DNA of 34,861 nt from Chara braunii. Lineage: Eukaryota > Streptophyta > Charophyceae > Charales > Characeae. The position numbers and the translations under genes were made by a program. The notes under the pieces are model-generated. The model had not been told where the DNA came from and did not search any database. It saw only the letters and a program-made list of their open reading frames with translations. This document shows, in pieces, positions 21,570 to 30,325 of the stretch. How positions within the stretch are numbered: position 1 is the stretch's first letter; each line of letters starts with the position of its first letter. The stretch covers positions 1,328,220-1,363,080 of the forward strand of contig BFEA01000350.1 in assembly GCA_003427395.1 (NCBI GenBank). The letters run 5' to 3'.

Positions 21570-21880
21570 CCTTGAATTTCGGCAGCATAACGCTGCCAAA
21601 TTATTACCATTGATGCTAAAAAAAATTGCCAGTATTTTCCAATAGAAATGGAAAAATAACTTGCTGAACGTTTGTTCCGCCTGGCGCCGCCACCAACAAC
21701 CTAGTCGTCCGCCGCTCACTGCAGTAAAAATTCGGCAGCACCTCCCGACGCGAGTGAAAAAACAGCTTGTCGCATGTCTGATCCGCCGGTACAGTTGTCA
21801 ACAGTCTTGTCGTTGCTTACCCGCCGCTGTAAAATTTTGGAAGCATTTTCCTGCTAAAGTGGAAAAATGGTTGGCCAAAA
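21570..21880. repeat. Copy C GGCAGC tandem repeats (about 105 bp)
   Basis: Equivalent points near 21575, 21622, 21727 and 21832 read AATTTCGGCAGC, AAAATTGCCAGTATTTTCC, AAAATTCGGCAGCACCTCCC and AAAATTTTGGAAGCATTTTC. Compare B: AAAATTTCGGCAGCGCTTCC and AAAATTTTGGGCAGCATTTC. The last two units are 105 bp apart, a multiple of three, which explains the 174-codon plus-strand frame at 21661-22185 with its repeated AVKxxxHxPxxVxK text. I do not call that frame a gene. Confidence 0.72.
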
Positions 21881-21886
21881 TTAATA

Positions 21887-21911
21887 AAATTTGGGCCCCA
21901 GGCCCAAATTT
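21887..21911. repeat. Perfect 11-bp inverted repeat
   Basis: AAATTTGGGCC and GGCCCAAATTT with loop CCA, directly after the GGCAGC repeats and before the hairpin cluster. Confidence 0.95.
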
Positions 21912-22188
21912 CACAGTGTCGTACTGCCGAAGTCCCGCAACGTCCCTGGGTCAGTCCCGTAGGACCAGCACCAGCCAGAGGGGAGGGAATCAGAGTGCTC
22001 CCTGCCTTGGCTATGGCTGCGCAGCTCCTCTCCTTACGCTCCTCTGCAGACTTCCAACCTCCTCCCACATTGCCTCAGGCAGCACCTCCAGCAGCTCAGT
22101 AGCACTTAAGTGTGCTCGTTACACACTGGCAACACGAGTGCTTTATGTGGCAGCTGAGGACAACTACGTGTTTTACAATGGCTGAGGA

Positions 22189-22621
22189 GGGCTGGACGTC
22201 ACTCCAGCCCCCAGGCAAAATTGCGGGCTCACAGTGAGCCCTTGATCTTGCCAAGATCCAAGGCTAACTGTGGCCGCACCACAACCACAACCTTAGTGAG
22301 AGCAGTTTCTTTAACTGCCTTATTTTTTTTTATTTTATTTTTTTCCATCTATCTCGGATTTTCATGACGTAGGTGGACTTTTGTCATTTTCAAAAGTGTT
22401 TTTCTGTTATTTTTCTGATAAGGGGTCGGAGAGATACAACCCCTTTCAGTTTGATGTACCTGGACCCTTTTTCCCAAGACAGATACATCGAGAAAAAAAT
22501 TGTCCTTAGCCTTTTGCTTCATGACCCTTAAGATTGTAGGCTCCCTATAAAAACGGGAGTCTGACAGTTACCTCTGGCAGGTTCTGCCAGAGGTAGCACC
22601 ACATGAGGACAAGTGTCCTCA
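22189..22621. repeat. Copy C cluster of perfect hairpins
   Basis: Seven stem-loops lie within 433 bp: GGGCTGGA/TCCAGCCC (22189-22210), GGGCTCA/TGAGCCC (22225-22241), GATCTT/AAGATC (22244-22258), GCAGTT/AACTGC (22302-22318), CTCCC/GGGAG (22541-22559), ACCTCTGGCAG/CTGCCAGAGGT (22570-22594) and TGAGGAC/GTCCTCA (22604-22621). Loops are 3-9 nt and stems have no mismatches. The loops are not alike, unlike the TAAGTT array of A and B, but the place in the element order is the same. Between 22319 and 22540 the sequence is T-rich with no further stem-loop noted. Confidence 0.85.
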
Positions 22622-22641
22622 CAAGAAAAAAAAAAAAAAAA

Positions 22642-23597
22642 NNNNNNNNNNNNNNNNNNNNNNNNNNNNNNNNNNNNNNNNNNNNNNNNNNNNNNNNNNN
22701 NNNNNNNNNNNNNNNNNNNNNNNNNNNNNNNNNNNNNNNNNNNNNNNNNNNNNNNNNNNNNNNNNNNNNNNNNNNNNNNNNNNNNNNNNNNNNNNNNNNN
22801 NNNNNNNNNNNNNNNNNNNNNNNNNNNNNNNNNNNNNNNNNNNNNNNNNNNNNNNNNNNNNNNNNNNNNNNNNNNNNNNNNNNNNNNNNNNNNNNNNNNN
22901 NNNNNNNNNNNNNNNNNNNNNNNNNNNNNNNNNNNNNNNNNNNNNNNNNNNNNNNNNNNNNNNNNNNNNNNNNNNNNNNNNNNNNNNNNNNNNNNNNNNN
23001 NNNNNNNNNNNNNNNNNNNNNNNNNNNNNNNNNNNNNNNNNNNNNNNNNNNNNNNNNNNNNNNNNNNNNNNNNNNNNNNNNNNNNNNNNNNNNNNNNNNN
23101 NNNNNNNNNNNNNNNNNNNNNNNNNNNNNNNNNNNNNNNNNNNNNNNNNNNNNNNNNNNNNNNNNNNNNNNNNNNNNNNNNNNNNNNNNNNNNNNNNNNN
23201 NNNNNNNNNNNNNNNNNNNNNNNNNNNNNNNNNNNNNNNNNNNNNNNNNNNNNNNNNNNNNNNNNNNNNNNNNNNNNNNNNNNNNNNNNNNNNNNNNNNN
23301 NNNNNNNNNNNNNNNNNNNNNNNNNNNNNNNNNNNNNNNNNNNNNNNNNNNNNNNNNNNNNNNNNNNNNNNNNNNNNNNNNNNNNNNNNNNNNNNNNNNN
23401 NNNNNNNNNNNNNNNNNNNNNNNNNNNNNNNNNNNNNNNNNNNNNNNNNNNNNNNNNNNNNNNNNNNNNNNNNNNNNNNNNNNNNNNNNNNNNNNNNNNN
23501 NNNNNNNNNNNNNNNNNNNNNNNNNNNNNNNNNNNNNNNNNNNNNNNNNNNNNNNNNNNNNNNNNNNNNNNNNNNNNNNNNNNNNNNNNNNNNNNNN
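22642..23597. other. Assembly gap (N)
   Basis: 956 undetermined bases, preceded by a polyA run (22626-22641). A-rich low-complexity sequence follows to 23718. The long open frames reported across it are artefacts of the Ns. Confidence 0.99.
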
Positions 23598-23783
23598 AAT
23601 AACAACATTTGTAGATGAAAAAAAAAAAAATTTAGAAGAACAAAAATAAAGAAAAAAAAAAAAAAATAAAAAAAAAAAAAGAAAAAAAAAAAAAATAAAA
23701 AAAAAAAAAAAAAAAAAACGAGAACCAACTTACTTAAAAGAAAAAACGGCTGCCCCATTTCAAAGGACCGTTTGCTGTCTTCC

Positions 23784-23965
23784 TTGGGGACTGTAGTCCC
23801 CAACCACATCTCGGAGCGCCATCTGACACTGCCTACGTTTTTTTTTTTTTTTGCAGTAAGAATGTCGTTGGCATAAGCCAACAGCCAGTACTATGCCTTG
23901 CTGGCATCTTCCCCCTTTCCCTCCGATGTGTCGGGCCCGAGTTCGATTCCCATTAGGGAATCGAA
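23784..23965. repeat. Copy C second hairpin cluster
   Basis: TTGGGGACT/AGTCCCCAA (23784-23803, 2-nt loop), GTTGGC/GCCAAC (about 23866-23881) and TTCGATTCCC/GGGAATCGAA (23942-23965, loop ATTA). The last starts in a GAGTTCGATTCCC text that also fits a tRNA B box, but no A box lies at the right distance, so I keep it as a hairpin. Confidence 0.85.
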
Positions 23966-23984
23966 AAAAAAAAACTAGGCTAAC

Positions 23985-24030
23985 TCTCGATTTGTGCGTG
24001 TCATCCTTCGCACAGGGGCCATCCTGTATC
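23985..24030 (-). pseudogene. U6 snRNA-like relic in copy C
   Basis: On the minus strand from 24030: GATACAGGATGGCCCCTGTG, then CGAAGGATGACACGCACAAA and TCGAGA. It matches plant U6 from the GATACAG box to the 3' end, with an internal loss of about 12 nt (the AGAAGATTAGC part) and two changes. The text ATGACACGCACAAATCGAGA is specific to plant-type U6; animal U6 has GACACGCAAATTCGTG. Its place, about 0.8 kb from the element's CGACA end and antisense to the element, agrees with B. Confidence 0.87.
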
Positions 24031-24088
24031 CGCGCGGCCATTTTTTATCGTGAGATTTGACGATCTCGCGGCCGAAAATGACCGCGCG
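24031..24088. repeat. 58-bp long hairpin next to the U6 relic
   Basis: CGCGCGGCCATTTT (24031-24044) faces AAAATGACCGCGCG (24075-24088) with one mismatch. Inside, CGTGAGAT (24049-24056) faces ATCTCGCG (24063-24070) with one G-T pair. The total is about 21 pairs in one rod, which is precursor-like in shape, but there is no evidence of processing. Confidence 0.85.
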
Positions 24089-24140
24089 TTATGCTTGCAC
24101 GGTGGGCCACTCCAAAAATGAGCTAGCCGAGGCAGTGTAT

Positions 24141-24325
24141 CGTCGGGCTCGATCCCGACGTTTGTTGGGTGGAAGTTGAGTGAGGTACCTAGTGGGCTAG
24201 CTCAGATCACGGGAGCTATGCCTGCCACCCTTCTATTTGAAGGGTTGCGGCCCAGTAGGCCGCCTATTTCCTAACCTAGGCAGGCGCAGTCCTGCCTTCC
24301 CCTCGTCTGGGTAGATGCAGTCTAC
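24141..24325. repeat. Copy C third hairpin row
   Basis: Six perfect stem-loops lie about 30 bp apart: CGTCGGG/CCCGACG (24141-24160), TAGCTC/GAGCTA (24198-24218), ACCCTTC/GAAGGGT (24227-24245), GCGGCC/GGCCGC (24247-24263), AGGCAGG/CCTGCCT (24278-24297) and GTAGA/TCTAC (24311-24325). Parts echo tRNA arms (GGGCTCGATCCC, TAGCTCAG), but no complete tRNA can be folded. Confidence 0.83.
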
Positions 24326-24817
24326 TTACCCCTTCCCAAGGCAGTCGCTCTGCCATCCTGCCAGCTGGGTTTCGTCCAGTAGGCCTGATAATCCACCCCT
24401 TTCATTGTGGTTTGCCTTTGGACCCTTGACGTTCGTTTTTTTTAAAAAGTCACGACACTTTGGTCGTATTAGTCCTTCTCACCACCGTCGTACCTATGGT
24501 GCGGCTATGTTTTTTGTCTTTCTAGTCTTGAATCGCGCGCCTGTTAAGCCATGCGACCCAATTTTAGTAAAAACAATTTTTTATTTTAAAATTTTTACCA
24601 TCGTTTTCTTCTTCCGATTTTATTTCAATGTAAGAGCGTCTGGCTACACTGCCTACCCTTGTCGTTATGTCCATCGACAGATAAACGGCTGCATAAATTA
24701 AATTTCTTCAATCGCAGACGAGTCAGAATACATTTAAGTAACGGTTTTATTTGATCTGACCAAATATTTTCAAAACAAATCTTACTTCAGAATTCGGACA
24801 TCGTCTGACATTGAAAA
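24326..24817. other. Copy C 3' segment
   Basis: No feature is recognised. A 128-codon plus-strand frame (24315-24701) matches nothing known and has no counterpart in B. Confidence 0.5.
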
Positions 24818-24860
24818 TACAGGGCAGATACCCTTGTTAGGGTTTCTGTTTCGACAACGT
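24818..24860 (+). repeat. Copy C 3' terminal palindrome and target duplication
   Basis: CAGGGCAGATACCCTTGTTA then GGGTTTCTGTTTCGACA, against CAGGGCGGATACCCTTGTAA then GGGTATTCGCACCGACA in B. The palindrome arms are degraded but the outermost CGACA is intact, followed by the duplication ACGT (24857-24860). Confidence 0.83.
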
Positions 24861-25235
24861 AACTTCAAACTGTTAAGTTAGAGCCCTAAATTGATGCGTC
24901 ACACTTTCAAACTGATTTCTACCCCCCCAAAATAACTGAAGAACCCCAAAAAATATTTTAATACCCTCAATTTGGTCGATTGGACTTATGAATTAATGCA
25001 TCATACTCCAAGGTGATTTCCAAACTCCACAACTGACGTTCGGAACCCCTTATTAATTTTGATTGCTTCAAACTCATAGGTTGGACCCCTAGATTCATGT
25101 GGTAGACCGCCAAACTAATGTTTAAGCCCCCTAAATAATTTTAGTATCCCCAAACTGATAGGCTGAAACTGAAATCCATGCATCAAACCTCCAAAGTAAT
25201 TTATAAACACTCAAATTGATATTCAAACCTGGGCT
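24861..25235. repeat. CCCC-rich satellite, block 4 (far side of copy C)
   Basis: The satellite resumes in phase with AACTTCAAACTGTTAAGTTA and runs to about 25235 with ACGTTCGGAACCCC and GGTTGGACCCCTAG landmarks, then stops abruptly at a GC-rich segment. Confidence 0.85.
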
Positions 25236-25740
25236 ACCGGTTGTGCGGCACGGGTCGCCCCGGCTCGCACGGGACCCGTCCGGGAGGCCCGGCCGTGCAG
25301 GTTGACCGGGCTGGTACCGGGCCTCCCTCGCACAAAATAGGGAGCGGGGGGGTTCGGAGTGCTGACCGCCTGTGTGTGTTCCCCCGCCCCTGGAGGACCT
25401 CCCTGGCCCAAAAAAAAAAAAATGAAGGCCCGCAGACCCTCGTTTTTTTTTCTTCCGAAAACGAGAGATTTGCACCGTCGATCTGCGGATCGACGGCCGG
25501 GACAGAGGCGCGTGGGGCCCCCTCGCGCAGTGGGCATTTCGAATTCGAAATCGACACCCGCCCGTTCGTCGCTACGCCCGCCCGCTGGAGTTGCCGCCCG
25601 CTCGAGTTGCCACCCGCTGCTGCTCGTCGTCCTCGGCCGCTGGGGTTGCTGCGCCATCACCTGCTCGAGGTCGTCCCACTGGAGCTGCCGTCCGTCGAAG
25701 CAGCCATCGCCAAGGTTGGTACCACACCCCCGACCCCCAA
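25236..25740. other. GC-rich island with two strong palindromes
   Basis: The composition changes sharply at 25236. Palindromes are CCGTCGAT/ATCGACGG (25475-25496) and the uninterrupted 16-bp ATTTCGAATTCGAAAT (25536-25551). A plus-strand frame from 25241 is open through this island for about 165 codons, then runs into the polypyrimidine tract to 26242. On the minus strand frames are also open, as expected for GC-rich DNA. I do not recognise the protein. If any gene fragment exists outside repeats, this is the likeliest place, for example a 5' exon ending near the AAGGTTGGT at 25713. Confidence 0.4.
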
Positions 25741-25955
25741 CCCCCCGTTTTCCTCCTCTTCCTTGGTTTTCTTTTCTTCCCCCTCCTCCTCGTCATCATT
25801 GTTACTCCCCTCTTCTTCTTGCTCCCCTCTACTTCTTCATCCTCTCTTCGTCTTCCGTCCCTTTTCCTCTTCTTCTCCTCCTCCCTTCTTTTTCTTTTTC
25901 TTTTTCTTTTTCTTCTTCTTGTTCTTGTTCTTGTTCTTCTTCTTCTTCTTCCTCC

Positions 25956-25995
<40 letters not shown>

Positions 25996-26241
25996 CTTCC
26001 TCCCCTCTTCTTCTTCTTCTTCCTCCTCCTCCCCTCTTCTTTTTCTTCCTCCACCCTCGTTCTTCTTCTTCTTCTTTCCTCCTCCCTTCGTCTTCTGCCT
26101 CTTCTTCTTCCATCTCTATACGGTCGCTTCTTCATTGTCTTCCGTCCCTCGTCCTCTTCTTCTCCTCCTCCCTTCTTCTTCTTTTTCTTCTTCTTCTTCT
26201 TCTTCTTCTTCTTCTTCTTCTTCTTCTTCTTCTTCTTTTTG
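25741..26241. repeat. Polypyrimidine tract (TTC/TCC/T)n
   Basis: About 500 bp are nearly all C and T on the plus strand, including a run of about 35 T near 25961-25995 and (CTT)n at 26165-26236. The long frames on both strands (Phe/Ser/Leu-rich, Arg/Lys/Glu-rich) are artefacts. Such tracts can form triplex DNA. Confidence 0.93.
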
Positions 26242-26242
26242 A

Positions 26243-26340
26243 GCGGGGCGGGNAGGAGGCATGGAATCGAGGATGGCGGGAGGGTCGGGATTGTGGGATA
26301 GGGTCAGGATGGGCGGGAGGGTCGGGATGAGGGAAGGGTT
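26243..26340. repeat. GGGTCGGGAT-type minisatellite, left of copy B
   Basis: It contains GGGATAGGGTCAGGATGGGC and GGGAGGGTCGGGATGAGGGA, then AAGGGTT directly before GCGCGGGACC of copy B. The first of these strings recurs at 34781-34800, beyond the other end of B. One undetermined base lies at 26253. Confidence 0.85.
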
Positions 26341-26800
26341 GCGCGGGACCCTCCCGGCCGCGTCACGCAGGAGTTGGTTTTAAATCCTTCGTCGCAAGGT
26401 ACATGGAGCTTCCTTATGCCGCTCCGGCCGAGTGCGCCAGCCATACCTCTCGCGAGCCCCTACGAAAGGATAGGGCCTACGCGAGGCACAACTTACCTCC
26501 ACCTTACGGGAGATGTCACCTCCCTTCGGTCCGCGTATCCCCGCCGAGCTACCAGTCCACAGTACGAAAGTTAATCAGTTGCAATCGCAGAGGTGGACCA
26601 GCCGAGGGCGTTTCTCGTTCGCTGAAGCATAGGGGGTAAGCGCGATAATACGCCTCTATCGAACCCGCACGAGAACCGACATCTTGGGGGGCTGAGATCC
26701 CAAGCGCGACTCGTCGTCGGTTGACTATGACGTATCCCACACACCACGCGCACACCACTTTACGAACACAAAAATAAAACCCACACACATACATACGAGA
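26341..26800 (+). repeat. Copy B 5' conserved module
   Basis: Matches A (11070-11511, reversed) nearly base for base in parts, and C (17035-17460) more loosely. Landmarks are GCCGCTCCGGCCGAGTGCGC, ACGAAAGGATAGGGCCTACG, TGCAATCGCAGAGGTGGACC and CGAGGGCGTTTCTCGTTCGC. It ends in a tract of CACACAC/CATACATAC text that C shares. Confidence 0.85.
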
Positions 26801-26859
26801 CAACACAATATAAACAACGCGACAACGCTCCTAGCCCCTCGGTAGCCGCCCCATAACTT

Positions 26860-27650
26860 CCTGATACGGAAATCGGATAGGCGTCGCACGTGAGACTTTA
26901 ATATAAATCCGTGCGGACGCAGGGCTATCGCATATCGACTCGCAATGCAAACGTGGGCAAGCAGTCTTAATGAAGGCGTACTATATGGTACCCATACTCA
27001 AGCGATCCTTGTTAATCGCGAGGGTCGCGTTCGACACTCAAGTGTCGGCTGACACACGCCTTGACGGTTAATCTCTCGACGCTGGACAACCGCCATGCGC
27101 GGTTGAAGACCACACCCTCTTCTGCACCCTGTGCAGAGGGGTTGAGTAGACAACTTTAAGCTGTCGTGGCGGTCGAATCATCAAGGGGTTTGACTTTGAC
27201 AGCTGCCACGGACTATAACGTCCAACTATAAAAACTCCAAAGAGCAAAAAAAATAAGGAATAGACCGAAGGTTCCCCGCCTAGTAAACAAAATCATAGCC
27301 CTGGGGTACCCTCCCTTCTTTACGTGGCATTGGCGGCCTATAACAATCTCAAACATTCGTCCATATGTGTCGGTCCCTTTGTAATCTCATAGCTCTTTAC
27401 ACACTAGGGTGATAAAACGTCACGCGCAAAATTTTAATATAAAGTCGCGCAACCGAGGGCCTATCTCATACCAACCCGCGATGCAGGCGTACGCATGCAG
27501 TCGCAACGATGGCGTACTATGTAGTGCCCATAATCAAGCGGTCCCTCGTGGATCCGAGCACCGCTTATGACACTCACGTGTCAGACTCGAAGTGTCGTAG
27601 GGGTCTGATCCTTCACGACATTGCACGGCTGAAGGAATAGCCGTGCAGCC
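26860..27650. repeat. Copy B palindromic module, two units
   Basis: Unit 1 (about 26880-27120) and unit 2 (about 27418-27640) share TTTTAATATAAA, CTCGCAATGCA/CCCGCGATGCA, GGCGTACTATNTNGTNCCCA and an inverted repeat: CGACACT/AGTGTCG in unit 1, TGACAC/GTGTCA in unit 2. Further hairpins with the same place but other bases are CAACCGC/GCGGTTG in unit 1 (near 27087) and ACGGCT/AGCCGT in unit 2 (near 27626), plus CTGCAC/GTGCAG near 27122. In A the corresponding stem near 10715 is TCTGCA/TGCAGA. Stem bases change while the stems remain. Confidence 0.72.
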
Positions 27651-28540
27651 GCCACACGACCTCCGACTTTTGGTCTGAGCGTCTCGGTAGGCAAGGCAAA
27701 TAGGCTCTGCACGAGGAAAAACCCCTTCCCTGCAGAGCCTAGGGCTTGGGATGTCCTGGACAAGGACCTCGAATCCCGGCCCAGGACCAACGTTCGACTA
27801 AGAGAAATCCTTAAGAAGTAAAACCAATAAAGGGAAGGGTCTTCCCTAGGCCTCTTAGTCTTAACCCCTGAGCAGGTTTTTAATACGGGGCCTTTTAGCC
27901 AATGCAAATATTCACCCCAAGTATACCTACATACATACATATAAGAGGGGGAAGTATGTGATGATCACTTCTCACAGTCTCATTGGGGTCTCTCACAGCC
28001 ATGCGTATATATGTGATCGCAGACAACCACATCCAGAATCTGATTCATAGCACATACTCGCGAATCACATCAACGAGTCAATCAACAGCTCGCGCACTAC
28101 ATGGAGTCAACCCCAACCATCTTCAACACTCATACCCCTCGCTTTAGCCATGCAAGCCCCAACCTCCTGTCCAACCAACCTTAATTAAATACTCAGTACC
28201 TCTTTTAAATGGTCATTCAATAAAAGTCCGGGTGAAACCATAATGAAACAAATGAAAATCACTAGGTCTAAAGCCTTTTAGGTTGGGTGTGGAGGGTGAT
28301 TTGGAATTGAGTCGTAAACCGACGAATCGGCAACCGACCTGTTATCAGTGATAACAGATAATGATCCTCAAGGGATCAAGCTGAATCTAGTCTTGACCTT
28401 GAATCAAACAACCCAAAGGACTTGTAACATAAGATAGGTCAAATGCCCAGGCTAAATCATTAGCATATGGGGGATAAACCTTCATAACACACCTCCTTAT
28501 AATACTCTTTAGCGCCACCTGTCGAAAATCATCTAACTTC
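27651..28540. other. Copy B middle segment
   Basis: Counterpart of A 9241-10139. It has the conserved hairpin CTGTTATC/GATAACAG at 28339-28357 and the shared AGGGCTTGGGATGTCCTGGA block at 27744. The 119-codon minus-strand frame at 27581-27940 has no counterpart in A. Confidence 0.6.
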
Positions 28541-28544
28541 TCTG

Positions 28545-29110
28545 AAAACAGGAAAATTTCGGCAGCGCTTCCCGTAGGAAAAGTGCCCTCTCAGAATTTA
28601 TATAAGCCCAAATATGAAATCATAAATAACCCTTGACTCTCCAAAGTTCAATTTTGTCTAACTCCCTGAATCAACAAAATTTTGGGCAGCATTTCCTTTA
28701 GAAAAACGAGGCTTCCCAGAATTTTACTAAGCCATATATGAAATCTAGACAAGTCGAACTTTGAGAAGTCAGAAATTTGACTAACTCCTTGAATTGGCAA
28801 AAATTTGGGCAGCAATCCCTTTAGAAAATGAGACTTTCCAGATTTTTACTAAGCCAGATATAATGAAAAGACAAGTCAAGTCTTGACAAGCCAAACTTTT
28901 GACTAACTCCCTGAATTAACAAAAATTTGGGCAGCACTCCCTTTAGAAAAGCAGACTTCCCAGATTTTTACTAAGGCAAAAAAAGACAAGTCAAGTTTGA
29001 ACAAGGCAAGATTTGACTAACTCCTTGGATTCGTAGAAGTTTCAGCAGTGCTTCCCATAGAGAAAGTTGCTTGCCAAGATTTATACAAAGCCAAGTATAA
29101 GAAAAATATC
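28545..29110. repeat. Copy B 115-bp GGCAGC tandem repeats (about five units)
   Basis: Units at about 28553, 28678, 28797, 28918 and 29035 carry AAAATTTCGGCAGCGCTTCC or AAAATTTGGGCAGCANTCCC, then TTTAGAAAANGAGNCTTCCC and AGATTTTTACTAAGCCAGAT, and CTAACTCCTTGAATT. They match the A repeats in the opposite orientation. Confidence 0.87.
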
Positions 29111-29389
29111 CCAGAAAATGCGAGAATTGACCTGAGTAAAAAAAAAAAAACTTAGCTCAGAAAATGCAGGAATTAAAACTAACTCCTGTGGCTTTAGCAC
29201 GTGGCGAGCAACTAAAGCAATTACCTATCAACCTGAAACTCAGACTAAATAGTGGCCTCACTCAGTCAAATGCAGGCCAAACCACAAAAGTAATCACTCT
29301 CACCATCCTTAAGTCAACCTGAACAAACAATAGTTCATGATCTCTCAATGATTTAACCCATTATCCCCAGCTTACATAAGGCATAGGTC

Positions 29390-30325
29390 AGGCCGCCTGA
29401 ACTTACAGAACAGCTTAACTTAGCCAGGCCTAAAGTCAGAATACCTAAACTTATAGAGCGTTCGGACTTGGCCAAATATAGACAAACAGAGGGCACAACT
29501 ACTTTTCTCTTCGTTGGGCATATGACTAGATCACTCCAGTCGCCCTGAACTGTTTAACGTATCCAAATTATATATACTTATCTTCACCTTCGTCTTCTAA
29601 GGCTGCATATGACTGAACTAACTTAAGTTCAGCCTGCTCCAGTTTACCATCAATTCTATTCTTAGTTATACTTTCTTCAAGTTGTGATACGGCTATAGTC
29701 AGACCACCTAAACTTATAGAACAATCTGATTAGCTCGTTCTTAGATAAGATAGTAATAAGGTATAACCAAATTATAGCTATTGGGTTCCAACATGTATGA
29801 GGCTTTGAGCCAGACCCCCTGAACTTACAGAAGGGTCTTAACTCTCTGCCAGATTCGTTTCTATCTGAGCCATTATGTGTGTGGCATCGAGTCAAACCCC
29901 CTGAACTTACAGAAGGGTCTGCCTCTTTGCCAAGATTAATTCTTCAAAATAAAGAGCAGAAAGAGACTGAGCCACCTGAACTTACAGAACAACTCAGTCT
30001 CCTCGTTCAGAAACCAAAGAAACAAATAAAATCCCAATGAAAACAAAGCAACCCAAGACACCAAAACTTATTGAGCGCCCTGAGTCCTTGAAAATCAAGC
30101 ACAGTCAAACCCCTCACAGGTCAGAGCAATCAGGCCACCTGAACTTACAGAACAGCCTGACCCTCCATGCAAACCATATCACTGGGTCTCCCCAAACTTA
30201 TGGGGACATCCCAGCCGTCAGAGTAACCAGACCCCCTAAACTTATAGAAGGGTCTGATTTCTCCATGCATAACCTAAAATAAAACAAAGCGTTGGGGTTC
30301 CCCAAACTTATGGGGACTCCCCAGC
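29390..30325. repeat. Copy B stem-loop array on an AACTTA core (11 units)
   Basis: Cores AACTTA at 29400, 29448, 29711, 29822, 29904, 29979, 30065, 30142, 30195, 30239 and 30305 (first base). Inner stem pairs around the core are CTG/CAG (29822, 29904, 29979, 30142), CTA/TAG (29448, 29711, 30239) and CCA/TGG (30195, 30305). Outer stems also change in pairs: TCAGGC/GCCTGA at 30130-30160, AGACCC/GGGTCT at 30229-30255, GACCC/GGGTC at 29813-29837. This is the reverse-complement counterpart of the A array. The last unit corresponds to the first of A, both inside an AAGGCTGGG context. Confidence 0.86.

Larger units (their letters stand above)
16906..24856 (+). mobile_element. Copy C: old or diverged member of the ~8-kb element family
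   Basis: It starts TGTCGAGCGCATCGG (16906), like the 5' end of A, and ends in a degraded version of the terminal palindrome (GGGCAGATACCCTTGTTAGG, then TTTCGACA, 24822-24856). The 4-bp direct repeat ACGT flanks it. In between, the module order of A and B is kept: 5' conserved module (17035-17460), GGCAGC tandem repeats (21570-21880), hairpin array (22189-22621 and 23784-24325), antisense U6 relic (23985-24030), terminus. Much of the interior has no visible alignment with A or B, so C may be a separate subfamily and not simply a decayed copy. The length of 7951 bp includes an N gap of declared size. Confidence 0.77.

Noticed and set aside
21661-22185. 174-codon frame in copy C
   Set aside because: It overlaps the 105-bp repeats (a multiple of three) and the hairpin cluster, and resembles no protein family I know.
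22603-23881. Long open frames (up to 420 codons) across 22603-23881
   Set aside because: They are made of the N gap and flanking polyA; the real sequence contributes only Lys or Phe runs.
24196-24245. A tRNA gene (TAGCTCAG text and GGGCTCGATCCC nearby)
   Set aside because: The A-box-like text lies after the B-box-like text, and no cloverleaf can be formed; both are arms of separate hairpins.
25241-26330. 333- and 323-codon plus-strand frames
   Set aside because: The second half is translation of the polypyrimidine tract and parallel frames are open on both strands. Only the GC island part is kept, as a low-confidence note.
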